A stretch of DNA of 64,000 nt, from positions 1,550,001 to 1,614,000 of the forward strand of contig CBDDLD010000004.1 in assembly GCA_965230605.1 (NCBI GenBank), given 5' to 3'. The translations under genes were made by a program, and so were the position numbers. This stretch comes from CBDDLD01 sp965230605 (lineage in GTDB: Bacteria; Bacteroidota; Bacteroidia; Flavobacteriales; Flavobacteriaceae). Shown here piece after piece: positions 17,050 through 25,756 of the stretch (positions are counted from its first letter, which is position 1; each line of letters starts with the position of its first letter). Under the pieces are notes generated by a model, which did not search any database, was not told the origin of the DNA, and worked only from the letters and a program-made list of their open reading frames with translations.

Positions 17050-18012
17050 TTATACAGACTCTGTTTTTAGAATACTGATAATCTGTGAAGCTAATTCGGT
17101 TCCAATTCTATCTTGCGCCTCATTTGTAGCTGCACCAATATGCGGTGTTAGAGATACTCTTCCATTCATTAGTACTTTGATTGCCGGCTTTGGTTCGTTT
17201 TCAAAAGTATCTAAACCTGCAAAGCTGATTTTACCACTTTCTAATGCCTCAATAAGTGCTACTTCATCTATGACACCACCTCGAGCAGCATTGATGATAC
17301 CTGCACCTTCTTTCATTAGACCTAATTCTTTCTTACCAATTACATAATCTTTCTGAGCAGGGACATGTAATGTGATATAGTCTGAATGCTTCAATACATC
17401 TTCTACGGGCTCAGTTTCAATTTCAACATTGATAAACTGACCATTATAGAATTCTACTTTAATATCTGCTTTACCAACAAATTTATCACTGGCAATGACT
17501 TTCATACCGACACCTAATGCAATCTTAGCAACCTCTCTTCCGATACGTCCAAATCCGATAATACCAAGTGTTTTTCCTCTTAATTCAGCACCTTTTGCGT
17601 AGTTCTTCTTTAATGCTTTAAATTTCGTATCGCCATCTAGAGGCATATTTCTGTTTGCATCGTGTAAATAACGTACACATCCAAATAAATGAGCAAATAC
17701 TAACTCTGCAACAGAGCTTGATGAAGCTGCTGGTGTATTTATAACATGAATACCTTTACCTCGAGCATATTCTACATCAATGTTATCCATACCAACACCT
17801 CCACGTCCGATGATTTTTATACTTGGGCAACTGTCTATAGTTGATTGTCTAACTTTAGTAGCGCTTCTTACTAATAATACATCGATATGGTTATCATTGA
17901 TATAATTTTCTAATTGTTCCTGAGCTACATTTGTAGTAATTACTTCAAAGCCTGCTTCTTCTAAAGCATTTATTCCGCTTTGTGAAATTCCATCGTTAGC
18001 TAATATCTTCAT
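17050..18012 (-). CDS. serA: D-3-phosphoglycerate dehydrogenase, short form
   Basis: This 320-residue NAD-dependent enzyme oxidises 3-phosphoglycerate to 3-phosphohydroxypyruvate, the first step of serine synthesis. It has the substrate-domain motif RGGVGMDNIDVEYA, the Rossmann motif GFGRIGREVA, LHVPAQ, the catalytic Arg in NAARGGVIDE, and the catalytic His in LTPHIGAATNEAQ. It is the short type: there is no C-terminal ACT domain for serine feedback. It lies 10 bp after serC, in one operon, so the second enzyme is translated first. A related 2-hydroxyacid dehydrogenase role is possible, but the serC neighbour decides it. Confidence 0.93.
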   Translation of the reverse strand: MKILANDGISQSGINALEEAGFEVITTNVAQEQLENYINDNHIDVLLVRSATKVRQSTIDSCPSIKIIGRGGVGMDNIDVEYARGKGIHVINTPAASSSSVAELVFAHLFGCVRYLHDANRNMPLDGDTKFKALKKNYAKGAELRGKTLGIIGFGRIGREVAKIALGVGMKVIASDKFVGKADIKVEFYNGQFINVEIETEPVEDVLKHSDYITLHVPAQKDYVIGKKELGLMKEGAGIINAARGGVIDEVALIEALESGKISFAGLDTFENEPKPAIKVLMNGRVSLTPHIGAATNEAQDRIGTELASQIISILKTESV

Positions 18013-18022
18013 GTGTTTATTT

Positions 18023-19087
18023 TTATGCTTTTCGTTCTAATTCACTCATCACTTCAACAAGCGCTTTAACACTATCTAAGGATAGGGCATTGTACATAGA
18101 CGCTCTGTAACCACCTACACTTCTGTGTCCGTTTAAACCATTAATACCAGCTTCTCTCCACATGGCATCGAAGGTTTCTTTTAGGTTTTCATTTTCTAAG
18201 GTAAACGTGGCGTTCATTGTAGAACGGTCTTCTTTTACAGCGTAACCTTTGAATAAAGGGTTGAGATCTATTTCAGAATATATTAAAGTGGCTTTTTTGT
18301 CATTCTCTTCTTCAATGGCTTTAATACCACCTTTATCTTTTAACCATTGCATAGTTAACATTGATACATAAACGGCAAAAACAGGAGGGGTGTTAAACAT
18401 ACTACCCTTACCAATATGTACTTTATAGTCCATCATTGAAGGAATCTTACGTGAAACTTTTCCTAGAATATCTTCTTTTACTACGACAAGTGTAGTACCT
18501 GCAGGGCCCATATTTTTCTGAGCTCCTGCATAGATAATATCAAACTTTGAAAAATCTAATTCTCTTGAGAAGATATCACTACTCATGTCACATACCATAG
18601 GAATAGGACAAGTAGGGAAATTTTTCATTTGAGTACCAAAAATGGTATTATTAGATGTACAGTGGAAATAATCGTATTCTGTTGGAATCTCGTAACCCTT
18701 AGGAATGTAATTGAAGTTGGCACTTTTAGAGGACGCAACTTCGTAAATGTCGTCATATATCTTAGCTTCTTTGATTGCTTTATCACTCCAAGTACCTGTA
18801 TTAAGGTATCCAGCTCTTTTTTCGAGCAGGTTTAACGCTACCATTAAAAATTGAGTGCTGGCACCACCCTGCAGAAATAAAGCTTTGTAGCCTTTTCCTT
18901 CTAAGCCTAATAGCTCTAAAACCAGTTCCCTGGCTTTTTCCATCACATCCACAAAAGGTTTACTTCTGTGCGAAATCTCTATTAATGATAATCCGTTATC
19001 AAAATCCAGTAAAGCTTCTGAAGCCTTTTGTAATACCTCTTTAGGTAGTACGCAAGGACCAGCGCTAAAGTTATGTTTTTTAGTCAT
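18023..19087 (-). CDS. serC: phosphoserine aminotransferase
   Basis: This 354-residue PLP enzyme transfers an amino group from glutamate to 3-phosphohydroxypyruvate, giving phosphoserine; it also serves pyridoxal phosphate synthesis. Typical features are NFSAGPCVLP at the start, EISHRSKPF, FLQGGASTQF (phosphate binding), DMSSDIFSRE with the PLP-binding Asp, the Schiff-base Lys in YAGAQKNMGPAG, and the C-terminal GHRSVGGYRASMYNA. Length matches the family. It is cotranscribed with serA. The third enzyme of the pathway, SerB, is encoded at 47778-49001. Confidence 0.95.
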   Translation of the reverse strand: MTKKHNFSAGPCVLPKEVLQKASEALLDFDNGLSLIEISHRSKPFVDVMEKARELVLELLGLEGKGYKALFLQGGASTQFLMVALNLLEKRAGYLNTGTWSDKAIKEAKIYDDIYEVASSKSANFNYIPKGYEIPTEYDYFHCTSNNTIFGTQMKNFPTCPIPMVCDMSSDIFSRELDFSKFDIIYAGAQKNMGPAGTTLVVVKEDILGKVSRKIPSMMDYKVHIGKGSMFNTPPVFAVYVSMLTMQWLKDKGGIKAIEEENDKKATLIYSEIDLNPLFKGYAVKEDRSTMNATFTLENENLKETFDAMWREAGINGLNGHRSVGGYRASMYNALSLDSVKALVEVMSELERKA

Positions 19088-19163
19088 AGTAGTTATGATT
19101 TAAACAGTTGCAAAGGTGCTAATTTATTGTATATAATTTGTTACTAAAATGATAATTTTTACA

Positions 19164-20222
19164 CTAGTTTTTTAACAAAAATGCAATGGTATCTACATTG
19201 TCGGCATACTCATGTAATTGGGGTTGCTGTGTATGTCCAAAATTGATCGCATTCTCAAGGGATGTGTTAGATACAATACATTGTATTTTATCACTGTCGT
19301 TTTTTAGTTGATCTATAAGTTGCTCAGTACTGGCGTATGTTTCATAAAAAACGGTTGCAATAGGAGAACTGTAGCTTTTATCTTCTTTAATCATTAGAAA
19401 CCCATTTTCTAACATTTCAAATTCACTCATTAAGTATACGGCCTTATTATAATCATAGTTGTTAGCATATTTGGCTTCGTTAATGATGGGATGCCAGTGG
19501 TACATAGCTTTGAAGAATGCGTCAAAGTTATAATCATCTGGGACGAATAGTTTTGAGACATTACGACATCCAAGACCATAATATCTAAAAATGTCTTCGG
19601 AGAGTGCTTTTAGGTCTTCTTCAGTTTCATTACCGTTTAATACGGCTACAGAATTTCTATTCTTTCTGATGATAGATGGTTTATTTTTAAAGTAATATTC
19701 AAAATACCGTGCGGTATTATCGCTTCCGGTAGCTATGACCATATCATAATTCTCTAGCTTATCAGTAGTAAACGCAATTTTTCCTTTAAAAGCAGGCTCA
19801 ACCATTTCTAAGTATTTTACTAAAAAGGGGAGGAGGTGTCTATCATTTGAAGATTGTTTAACCAATACATCATGTCCGGTTAATAAGACGCATAGAAAGT
19901 CGTGAAAACCTACTAAAGGAATATTCCCGGCCATCACTATAGCAACTCTTTTAGGTGATTCTATTTGAATATGATATTGGCTTAACCAATAATTTAGGGA
20001 TTTTTGATGCAACACATTAGCCCACGATTCAATAGCAAAAAGAACATTGTCTCTTGTAAACCAACCATTATGCTCATGTGCAATTTTTATTTGATGTTGA
20101 AACCCCTCAAAGAATAAGTCATTAAGCATAACATTGTTCCTTTTTGAAATACCAGATCGTGAAAACTGACTTAGAAATTCTCCTAATTTTACAAAAGCAT
20201 TAATTCTAAAATTCAAATCCAT
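19164..20222 (-). CDS. LuxC-type acyl-CoA reductase
   Basis: This 352-residue protein fits the LuxC/acyl-CoA reductase family, which reduces activated fatty acids to aldehydes through a cysteine acyl intermediate. Family blocks include VAIVMAGNIPLVGFHDFL (nucleotide-binding region), GHDVLVKQSSNDRHLLP, ATGSDNTARYFEYYF and the candidate active-site Cys in YGLGCRNVSKLFVP. The LuxD and LuxE partners of bioluminescence are absent, as is usual in Flavobacteriia, so the physiological substrate is unknown. It is transcribed away from the ferredoxin gene with only 75 bp between the starts, which suggests common control. Confidence 0.85.
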   Translation of the reverse strand: MDLNFRINAFVKLGEFLSQFSRSGISKRNNVMLNDLFFEGFQHQIKIAHEHNGWFTRDNVLFAIESWANVLHQKSLNYWLSQYHIQIESPKRVAIVMAGNIPLVGFHDFLCVLLTGHDVLVKQSSNDRHLLPFLVKYLEMVEPAFKGKIAFTTDKLENYDMVIATGSDNTARYFEYYFKNKPSIIRKNRNSVAVLNGNETEEDLKALSEDIFRYYGLGCRNVSKLFVPDDYNFDAFFKAMYHWHPIINEAKYANNYDYNKAVYLMSEFEMLENGFLMIKEDKSYSSPIATVFYETYASTEQLIDQLKNDSDKIQCIVSNTSLENAINFGHTQQPQLHEYADNVDTIAFLLKN

Positions 20223-20228
20223 TTACTA

Positions 20229-20260
20229 TTTGTTTATAAGTGGTTTTGGCGTTATTTTTG
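20229..20260 (+). promoter_or_regulatory. ferredoxin promoter (-33 and -7)
   Basis: TTTG (20229-20232), a 20-bp spacer and TATTTTTG (20253-20260) match the Bacteroidota primary sigma promoter well. The start codon of the ferredoxin gene is 38 bp downstream. It overlaps the divergent acyl-CoA reductase control region. Confidence 0.65.
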
Positions 20261-20265
20261 CAGTG

Positions 20266-20273
20266 CAAAATTA
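20266..20273 (-). promoter_or_regulatory. -7 box of acyl-CoA reductase gene
   Basis: The minus strand reads TAATTTTG, a full TAnnTTTG match, 5 bp away from the opposite-strand -7 box of the ferredoxin gene. The two polymerases could not bind at the same time. No -33 element is evident for this one. Confidence 0.4.
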
Positions 20274-20297
20274 CGCAAACCCAAAAGAAAAATTACT

Positions 20298-20651
20298 ATG
20301 GCAATAATAATCACTGATGAATGTATCAATTGTGGTGCTTGTGAACCAGAGTGTCCAAATACTGCAATCTATGAAGGTGCTGATGATTGGCGTTATAAAG
20401 ACGGTACTAGTTTATTAGGAACAGTGGTCTTGCCTAATGGAAAAACAGTTGATGCAGATGAAGCTCAAACGCCTATTAGTGATGAGTTCTACTATATAGC
20501 TCCAGATAAGTGTACGGAATGTATGGGTTTTCATGAAGAACCACAGTGTGCAGCTGTTTGTCCTGTAGATTGTTGTGTACCGGATGAAGATAATGTAGAA
20601 ACTGAGGAAGAGCTTCTAGGTAAGCAACGTTTTATGCACCCAGACGATTAA
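20298..20651 (+). CDS. 4Fe-4S dicluster ferredoxin
   Basis: This 117-residue ferredoxin carries two cluster motifs: CINCGACEPECP (from residue 10) with the CxxCxxCxxxCP pattern, and CTECMGFHEEPQCAAVCPVDCC (about 75-96), with the insertion between the second and third Cys that marks the Alvin-type 2[4Fe-4S] group. It has an acidic C-terminus. It transfers low-potential electrons in the cytoplasm. It is divergent from the LuxC-type reductase gene, and the pairing is conserved in the family, but whether they exchange electrons is unknown. Confidence 0.92.
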   Translation: MAIIITDECINCGACEPECPNTAIYEGADDWRYKDGTSLLGTVVLPNGKTVDADEAQTPISDEFYYIAPDKCTECMGFHEEPQCAAVCPVDCCVPDEDNVETEEELLGKQRFMHPDD

Positions 20652-20653
20652 AT

Positions 20654-20690
20654 ATAAAACCCTGAAATACTTGGGGAAGCACTCAGGGTT
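20654..20690 (+). terminator. possible terminator after ferredoxin
   Basis: An inverted repeat AAACCCTGA / TCAGGGTTT surrounds a 17-base loop just after the stop. There is only a weak T-rich tail, so efficiency is uncertain. Confidence 0.5.
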
Positions 20691-20744
20691 TCGTTTATCG
20701 TGATTTTACAATCACACGTTGAACAAATCAATCAAAAGAGATTT

Positions 20745-21419
20745 TTAATTTCTTTTTTTATGTCTTAAAACTTTACCATTCCTTCTGTAGTAGTAATAAT
20801 CGTCATCGTCATCCCAGTCGTCGTCCCAATCATCACCCCAGTTGTTATGGTTTGGTAAATCATCTGTAAAGTTTAGACCTCCACAGATACCACTACCTGG
20901 ATTGTTGAAGTTTATAAATCCGGTTGTACCAATGATATTACCATATCTATTGTATTGGATGTGCAATCCACCTACCTGCTTTAGAAGACCTCTACGGTAT
21001 CTCATGTACACTGAACCGGCACGTTTTATACGCCCTTGTCTGTCATAATTAATAAAAACATTACCAATACGTCTGACACGTCCAAGGCGATCATGAGTCA
21101 CTAGAACTCCTCTATTCCCATAATGGTATCTTGCTGTACCCGGAGCTCCATAAGTTCTGTTAATGCCACTTCTTCTCGTATTAGAACGTCTGTGGTAATA
21201 ATTGCCTTGCGATTGGTTAAGGTCTGTGTTAAAATCGAAACTACCATCTGCAAAGATTAAGAACTCTACACCACGCTCTACAAACAAAATAGGTTGTGTA
21301 TAACGATAGCGTGATGTAATATCTAAATCTTTACTTGGTATTACGGATTGTTTTTCTGCTGCTGAAACAGTGGTTAATGTCATTAACACAACTGTAAAAA
21401 GTAAAACTAATTTTTTCAT
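20745..21419 (-). CDS. exported beta-repeat protein with acidic tail
   Basis: Starting at ATG 21419, this 224-residue protein has a signal peptide (MKKLVLLFTVVLMTLTTVSA). The open frame extends 10 residues upstream, but these would spoil the signal. The mature part has a basic, Tyr/Arg-rich central region built of short similar units: GRVRRIGNVFINYD, GRIKRAGSVYMRY, LLKQVGGLHIQY and NIIGTTGFINF. They look like successive beta hairpins. The C-terminus is a low-complexity run of Asp, Trp and Tyr followed by a basic end. No known family is recognised; it is probably periplasmic or surface located and may bind cations. Confidence 0.75.
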   Translation of the reverse strand: MKKLVLLFTVVLMTLTTVSAAEKQSVIPSKDLDITSRYRYTQPILFVERGVEFLIFADGSFDFNTDLNQSQGNYYHRRSNTRRSGINRTYGAPGTARYHYGNRGVLVTHDRLGRVRRIGNVFINYDRQGRIKRAGSVYMRYRRGLLKQVGGLHIQYNRYGNIIGTTGFINFNNPGSGICGGLNFTDDLPNHNNWGDDWDDDWDDDDDYYYYRRNGKVLRHKKRN

Positions 21420-21654
21420 AATTGTAAAGTTTAGATGATGCCTACTCATTTATAGCTTTTCGGCTTACGCTATTTGATTAATCAAAACCAATCACCATGC
21501 CAAAGTTTTAATTATTTGATTTTCAATTATTTATATCGATTTTTGAATTTTAGATATTTAATGAAGCGTTACATTTTAGGAAGTAGTTCTTCTAATTTAT
21601 AAGGAATGATTTTTTAAAAAATCATTATTTTTAATCCATCAACTAACCACCATC

Positions 21655-22737
21655 ATGGAAACTAATTCTAATCAGGTTATATGTCAGAATTGTGAAACAC
21701 CTTATAATAAAGGCTATGAATTTTGTCCACATTGCGGTCAGAAGACAAATGAAGAACTTACAATAGGTGTCTTATTCTATAACACAATTAGCAACTACTT
21801 TTCGTTTGATGCCAGATTCTTAAAGAGTTTTTTCCCATTAATGTTTAGACCGGGGTATTTGGCTAAGAAGTTTCTTGAAGGTAAACGTTTGCTGTACTTA
21901 CATCCTGCTCAGATGTACCTGTTTGTATCCGTTATATTTTTCTTTATTATTTCCTTTAGCGTCAGAAAAACGGCTAGAGATGTAGATACGGCTATGCAAA
22001 AAACAAAAACGGCAGCTAAGGTGAGTGACTCTACGCAACTACTAGAAATTAAACCCTTAGACTCTGCTGGGATAGAAAAGGTTATGGCACCTTTAAAGCA
22101 AAACCAGGATATGTTAGGACTTAAAGATGAAGACCTTAAAGTGGCAGATTCTATATTAAAGCAAAGCCAAAACCAAAACAATAACTTAAAAACATCATTC
22201 GGTTTTAATGAAGCAAAAATTGATTCATTAATTGAAGCCGGTGCTAGTGATGCTGTTATTTACAAGGAAATGGGAATGAAAGAAGATGCAGGGTTTTTTA
22301 CACGTAAGTTTTACGGACAGATGTTAAAGTTCTACAAGGACAGAGGTTTAGGTGCAATCATTCAGACCTTTTTTGATACTATACCTATTTCTATGTTCTT
22401 TTTACTACCGTTGTTTGCCTTTATTATGAAAATATTCTATTACAATAAAGGACGGTATTCTCATCATTTGGTATTCAGTTTTTATTACTTCTCCTTTTTA
22501 TTTACCGTGTTCAGTATCATATTTGGGGTAAACATGATATGGGATATTCCGGATTGGATTGACTGGCTTGTGGCACTATCGACCTTCTTTTACCTTCTGG
22601 TAGCCATTACACGTTTCTACCGACAGCATTGGCTGTTGAGTTTTATAAAGACTAGTCTTATCTCATTTGTATTCTTATTAATGGTATTGCCCTTTGCTTT
22701 TGGAGCACTCGTGTTTTTTGCCTTCTTACTTTACTAA
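21655..22737 (+). CDS. DUF3667 zinc-ribbon membrane protein
   Basis: This 360-residue protein opens with a zinc ribbon (CQNCETPYNKGYEFCPHCGQ, about residues 10-29) followed by FDARFLKSFFPLMFRPGYLAKKFLEG, which is characteristic of DUF3667. One membrane helix lies at about 83-103, a hydrophilic coiled region spans about 110-235, and three or four helices fill about 240-360. The role is unknown; the ribbon is probably cytoplasmic. Its last 4 bp overlap the uvrA stop on the opposite strand, and no terminator is visible between them. Confidence 0.85.
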   Translation: METNSNQVICQNCETPYNKGYEFCPHCGQKTNEELTIGVLFYNTISNYFSFDARFLKSFFPLMFRPGYLAKKFLEGKRLLYLHPAQMYLFVSVIFFFIISFSVRKTARDVDTAMQKTKTAAKVSDSTQLLEIKPLDSAGIEKVMAPLKQNQDMLGLKDEDLKVADSILKQSQNQNNNLKTSFGFNEAKIDSLIEAGASDAVIYKEMGMKEDAGFFTRKFYGQMLKFYKDRGLGAIIQTFFDTIPISMFFLLPLFAFIMKIFYYNKGRYSHHLVFSFYYFSFLFTVFSIIFGVNMIWDIPDWIDWLVALSTFFYLLVAITRFYRQHWLLSFIKTSLISFVFLLMVLPFAFGALVFFAFLLY

Positions 22738-25523
22738 AGCTTTTCCTTTAAGTAAGAACCTGTAATAGAATCTGCATTTTCAGCTACGACTTCAGGCGTA
22801 CCAGTTGCTATTAATTGTCCCCCATGTCTTCCTCCGTTTGGTCCCAAATCAATGATATGATCAGCACACTTGATAAGCTCAAGATTGTGTTCTATAACTA
22901 TAATAGAATGGCCTTTAGCTATTAAGGCTTGAAACGAGGTCAAGAGCTTTTGAATGTCATGGAAATGCAAACCGGTGGTTGGCTCATCAAAGATGAACAA
23001 CGCATTATCACTTTTACTACCTTTACCTAAGAATGATGCCAGTTTAATACGTTGCGCCTCACCACCAGAAAGGGTAGAAGAGGACTGTCCAAGTGTGACA
23101 TATCCGAGACCCACATCTTGAAGTGGCTGTAATTTCCCTTTGATTTTAGTTTGGCCATGCTCATCAAAAAAGGCAATCGCATTATCTATGGTCATGCTAA
23201 GGATGTCATGAATAGACTTGCCTTCAAACTGCACTTCCAGAATTTCTTTTTTAAATCGTTTACCATTACATGTTTCACATTGCAAGTGGACATCAGCCAT
23301 AAACTGCATTTCGATAGTGACTACGCCTTCGCCTTTGCAGGTTTCGCATCGACCGCCATCCACATTAAACGAAAAGTGCTTAGCCTGATAGTTTCTTATT
23401 TTACTCAACTTTTGACTCGCAAATAGAGCTCTAATATCATCGTATGCTTTGATATAAGTCACCGGATTAGATCTTGAAGATCGCCCTATAGGGTTCTGAT
23501 CTACAAATTCTATATGTTTTATATTAGTGTAATTGCCTTGTAATTCAGTGAATTGACCTGACTTATCGCCAAAGCCCGTGAGTTGCTTTTGGATTGCCGG
23601 GTATAGGAGTTTTTTAACTAAGGTACTTTTACCGCTACCAGACACACCTGTAATTACTGTAAGCATTTCCAGAGGGAAAGTGACATCAATATTTTTCAAA
23701 TTATGCTCTCTAGCACCGATAACATCGACATGGTATTTTGATGTTCTACGTTTTTCAGGGACTTTAATTTCTAATTGCCCATTTAAATACTTAGCGGTCA
23801 AAGTATCAGTCATTAAAACATCAGTATATGTTCCGGTAGCTACAACTCTTCCCCCCAAAGTACCAGCTTCTGGTCCAATATCTATAATGGCATCTGCAGC
23901 TTTCATGATGTCTTCATCGTGCTCAACTACAATAACTGTATTTCCTAAATCGCGTAATGATTTTAGAACTTCAATAAGTTTTTCAGTGTCCTTTGGATGT
24001 AACCCAATGCTGGGCTCATCTAGAATATACATAGAGCCTACTAAACTACTCCCTAAGGACGTTGCCAGATTAATTCGTTGACTCTCACCGCCGGAAAGGG
24101 TGTTGGATTTTCGATTCAATGTGAGGTAATCTAATCCGACGTTCGAGAGAAATGCAAGGCGCGACTGAATCTCTTTCAACAATCGCTTAGCTATTTTTGC
24201 ATCATATTCTGAAAGTTCTAGATTATGGAAAAAGGCTTTGAGTTCATCTAGAGGAAGATCAACAAGATCCATAATGGTTTTGTCATTGATCTTTACGTAA
24301 CCAGCTTCTTTTCTTAAGCGTTTGCCATGACATACATTACACTTCGTTTTGCCGCGGTAACGTGAAAGCATTACACGATTCTGAATTTTGTAAGCTTTGG
24401 CTTCCAACTCAGCGAAGAAATCATTTAAGCCTTCAAAGTACTCGTTACCATCCCAAATCAGTTGCTTTTGTTCTTCAGAAAGTTCAAAATAGGGTTTGTG
24501 TATAGGAAAATCGAATTTATGTGAATTATTAACCAATTGATCTCTATACCAGCTCATACTTTCACCACGCCATGGGAATATGGCGTTTTCATATACTGAT
24601 AAACCTGTATTAGGTACAACCAAATCTTCATCTATACCAATGACATCACCATAGCCTTCACATTTTGGACATGCGCCGTAAGGATTATTAAAACTAAAGA
24701 GGTGTACATTAGGTTCTAAGAAGGTCATCCCATCTAATTCGAACTTATTATTGAATGTCACCTGCTTATTATCTGATAGTGATTCTATAATACAAGTGCC
24801 TTTACCTTCAAAGAAGCTAGTTTCAATAGCATCTGCCAAACGGTTTAAAAAATCTTCATCTTCTTTATAGACAATCCTATCTACAACAAGGAAAAGGTCT
24901 TTTGTTTGGTCGATGTTAGACTCCAATGCTTCATCGATCCTTAATACCAGGTCATTGTATTTTATTCTTGCATAACCTTGTTGTAAAAGCGTATTAAGTT
25001 TGTTTTCTATGGTACGTCCTTCTTCAAGAATAATAGGAGATAAAAGGAGTAGTTTGCTACCCTCATCATATGTATTAATATGTTCTATGACATCTTTTGT
25101 TCTATGCTTTTTAACACGTTCTCCAGAAATAGGGGAAAAGGTCTTACCAATTCTAGCATATAGTAGTTTCAGGTAATCGTATATTTCTGTTGTGGTACCA
25201 ACAGTAGATCTAGGATTGGTCGAATTTACTTTTTGCTCTATAGCTATAGCTGGAGCAACACCCTTAATATAATCCACTTTTGGCTTATTAAGACGCCCTA
25301 GGAATTGACGCGCATAACTAGAAAGGCTTTCTACATAACGACGCTGTCCTTCAGCATATAACGTATCAAAAGCTAAGCTTGATTTCCCCGAACCTGAAAG
25401 TCCGGTAATTACAACTAATTTATTCCTAGGAATAACAACATCTACATTCTTTAAATTATGGAGTTTAGCTCCTTTTATTATGATATTTTCCTTTGGATCT
25501 ACTTGTAGAATATTGTTGTTCAT
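22734..25523 (-). CDS. uvrA: excinuclease ABC subunit A
   Basis: This roughly 929-residue damage sensor of nucleotide excision repair loads UvrB on lesions. It has two ABC ATPase halves: Walker A GLSGSGKSSLA near the N-terminus and GVSGSGKSTL in the second half, two LSGGE signatures (LSGGESQRINL, LSGGEAQRIKL), two Walker B regions (YILDEPSIGLH, FIFDEPTTGLH), and zinc modules CPKCEGYG, CNVCHGKR, CETCKGEG and CETCNGKR. The frame is open to 25550, but a -7 box covers 25548-25555, so the ATG at 25523 is the better start. Length is full for the family. Confidence 0.95.
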   Translation of the reverse strand: MNNNILQVDPKENIIIKGAKLHNLKNVDVVIPRNKLVVITGLSGSGKSSLAFDTLYAEGQRRYVESLSSYARQFLGRLNKPKVDYIKGVAPAIAIEQKVNSTNPRSTVGTTTEIYDYLKLLYARIGKTFSPISGERVKKHRTKDVIEHINTYDEGSKLLLLSPIILEEGRTIENKLNTLLQQGYARIKYNDLVLRIDEALESNIDQTKDLFLVVDRIVYKEDEDFLNRLADAIETSFFEGKGTCIIESLSDNKQVTFNNKFELDGMTFLEPNVHLFSFNNPYGACPKCEGYGDVIGIDEDLVVPNTGLSVYENAIFPWRGESMSWYRDQLVNNSHKFDFPIHKPYFELSEEQKQLIWDGNEYFEGLNDFFAELEAKAYKIQNRVMLSRYRGKTKCNVCHGKRLRKEAGYVKINDKTIMDLVDLPLDELKAFFHNLELSEYDAKIAKRLLKEIQSRLAFLSNVGLDYLTLNRKSNTLSGGESQRINLATSLGSSLVGSMYILDEPSIGLHPKDTEKLIEVLKSLRDLGNTVIVVEHDEDIMKAADAIIDIGPEAGTLGGRVVATGTYTDVLMTDTLTAKYLNGQLEIKVPEKRRTSKYHVDVIGAREHNLKNIDVTFPLEMLTVITGVSGSGKSTLVKKLLYPAIQKQLTGFGDKSGQFTELQGNYTNIKHIEFVDQNPIGRSSRSNPVTYIKAYDDIRALFASQKLSKIRNYQAKHFSFNVDGGRCETCKGEGVVTIEMQFMADVHLQCETCNGKRFKKEILEVQFEGKSIHDILSMTIDNAIAFFDEHGQTKIKGKLQPLQDVGLGYVTLGQSSSTLSGGEAQRIKLASFLGKGSKSDNALFIFDEPTTGLHFHDIQKLLTSFQALIAKGHSIIVIEHNLELIKCADHIIDLGPNGGRHGGQLIATGTPEVVAENADSITGSYLKEKL

Positions 25524-25547
25524 GATGTAATCTTGACTAGAATTTTG

Positions 25548-25555
25548 CAAAGATA
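25548..25555 (-). promoter_or_regulatory. uvrA -7 box, decides the start
   Basis: The minus strand reads TATCTTTG, a full match to TAnnTTTG. It overlaps the TTG at 25550-25548 that would begin the longest frame, so transcription would start downstream of that codon. This favours the ATG at 25523. Confidence 0.55.
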
Positions 25556-25620
25556 CTACAAGTATTTCAGGCTAAAAAGTAGGAATATGTTGATTTAAAT
25601 GTTAAAATTTAGTGGGAAAT

Positions 25621-25653
25621 TTTGTTTTTTAGGAATGATTGTTGTTATATTTG
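25621..25653 (+). promoter_or_regulatory. promoter of ECF sigma factor gene
   Basis: TTTG (25621-25624), a 21-bp spacer and TATATTTG (25646-25653) match the housekeeping promoter of Bacteroidota. The resulting leader is long, nearly 100 nt before the ATG at 25757. Confidence 0.6.
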
Positions 25654-25690
25654 GTTCATAATCATTTATAAAACAGCAGCGTATACATAA

Positions 25691-25753
25691 TATTACTTTA
25701 AAGAAAAGCTAAACCCCAAGCGAGAAGATTACTTCTTTGCCCTTAAAGTAATA
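25691..25753 (+). promoter_or_regulatory. 5' leader stem before sigma factor start
   Basis: An 11-bp perfect stem pairs 25691-25701 with 25743-25753 and encloses a 41-base loop that holds a smaller hairpin (AGAAG-atta-CTTCT, 25723-25736). The right arm ends 3 bases before the ATG and would cover the ribosome-binding region. This may control translation of the sigma factor. Confidence 0.5.
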
Positions 25754-25756
25754 ATT

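Noticed and set aside
19164..20651. Bioluminescence locus because of the LuxC-type gene
   Set aside because: No luxA, luxB, luxD or luxE is near; LuxC-type reductases are common in non-luminous Flavobacteriia.
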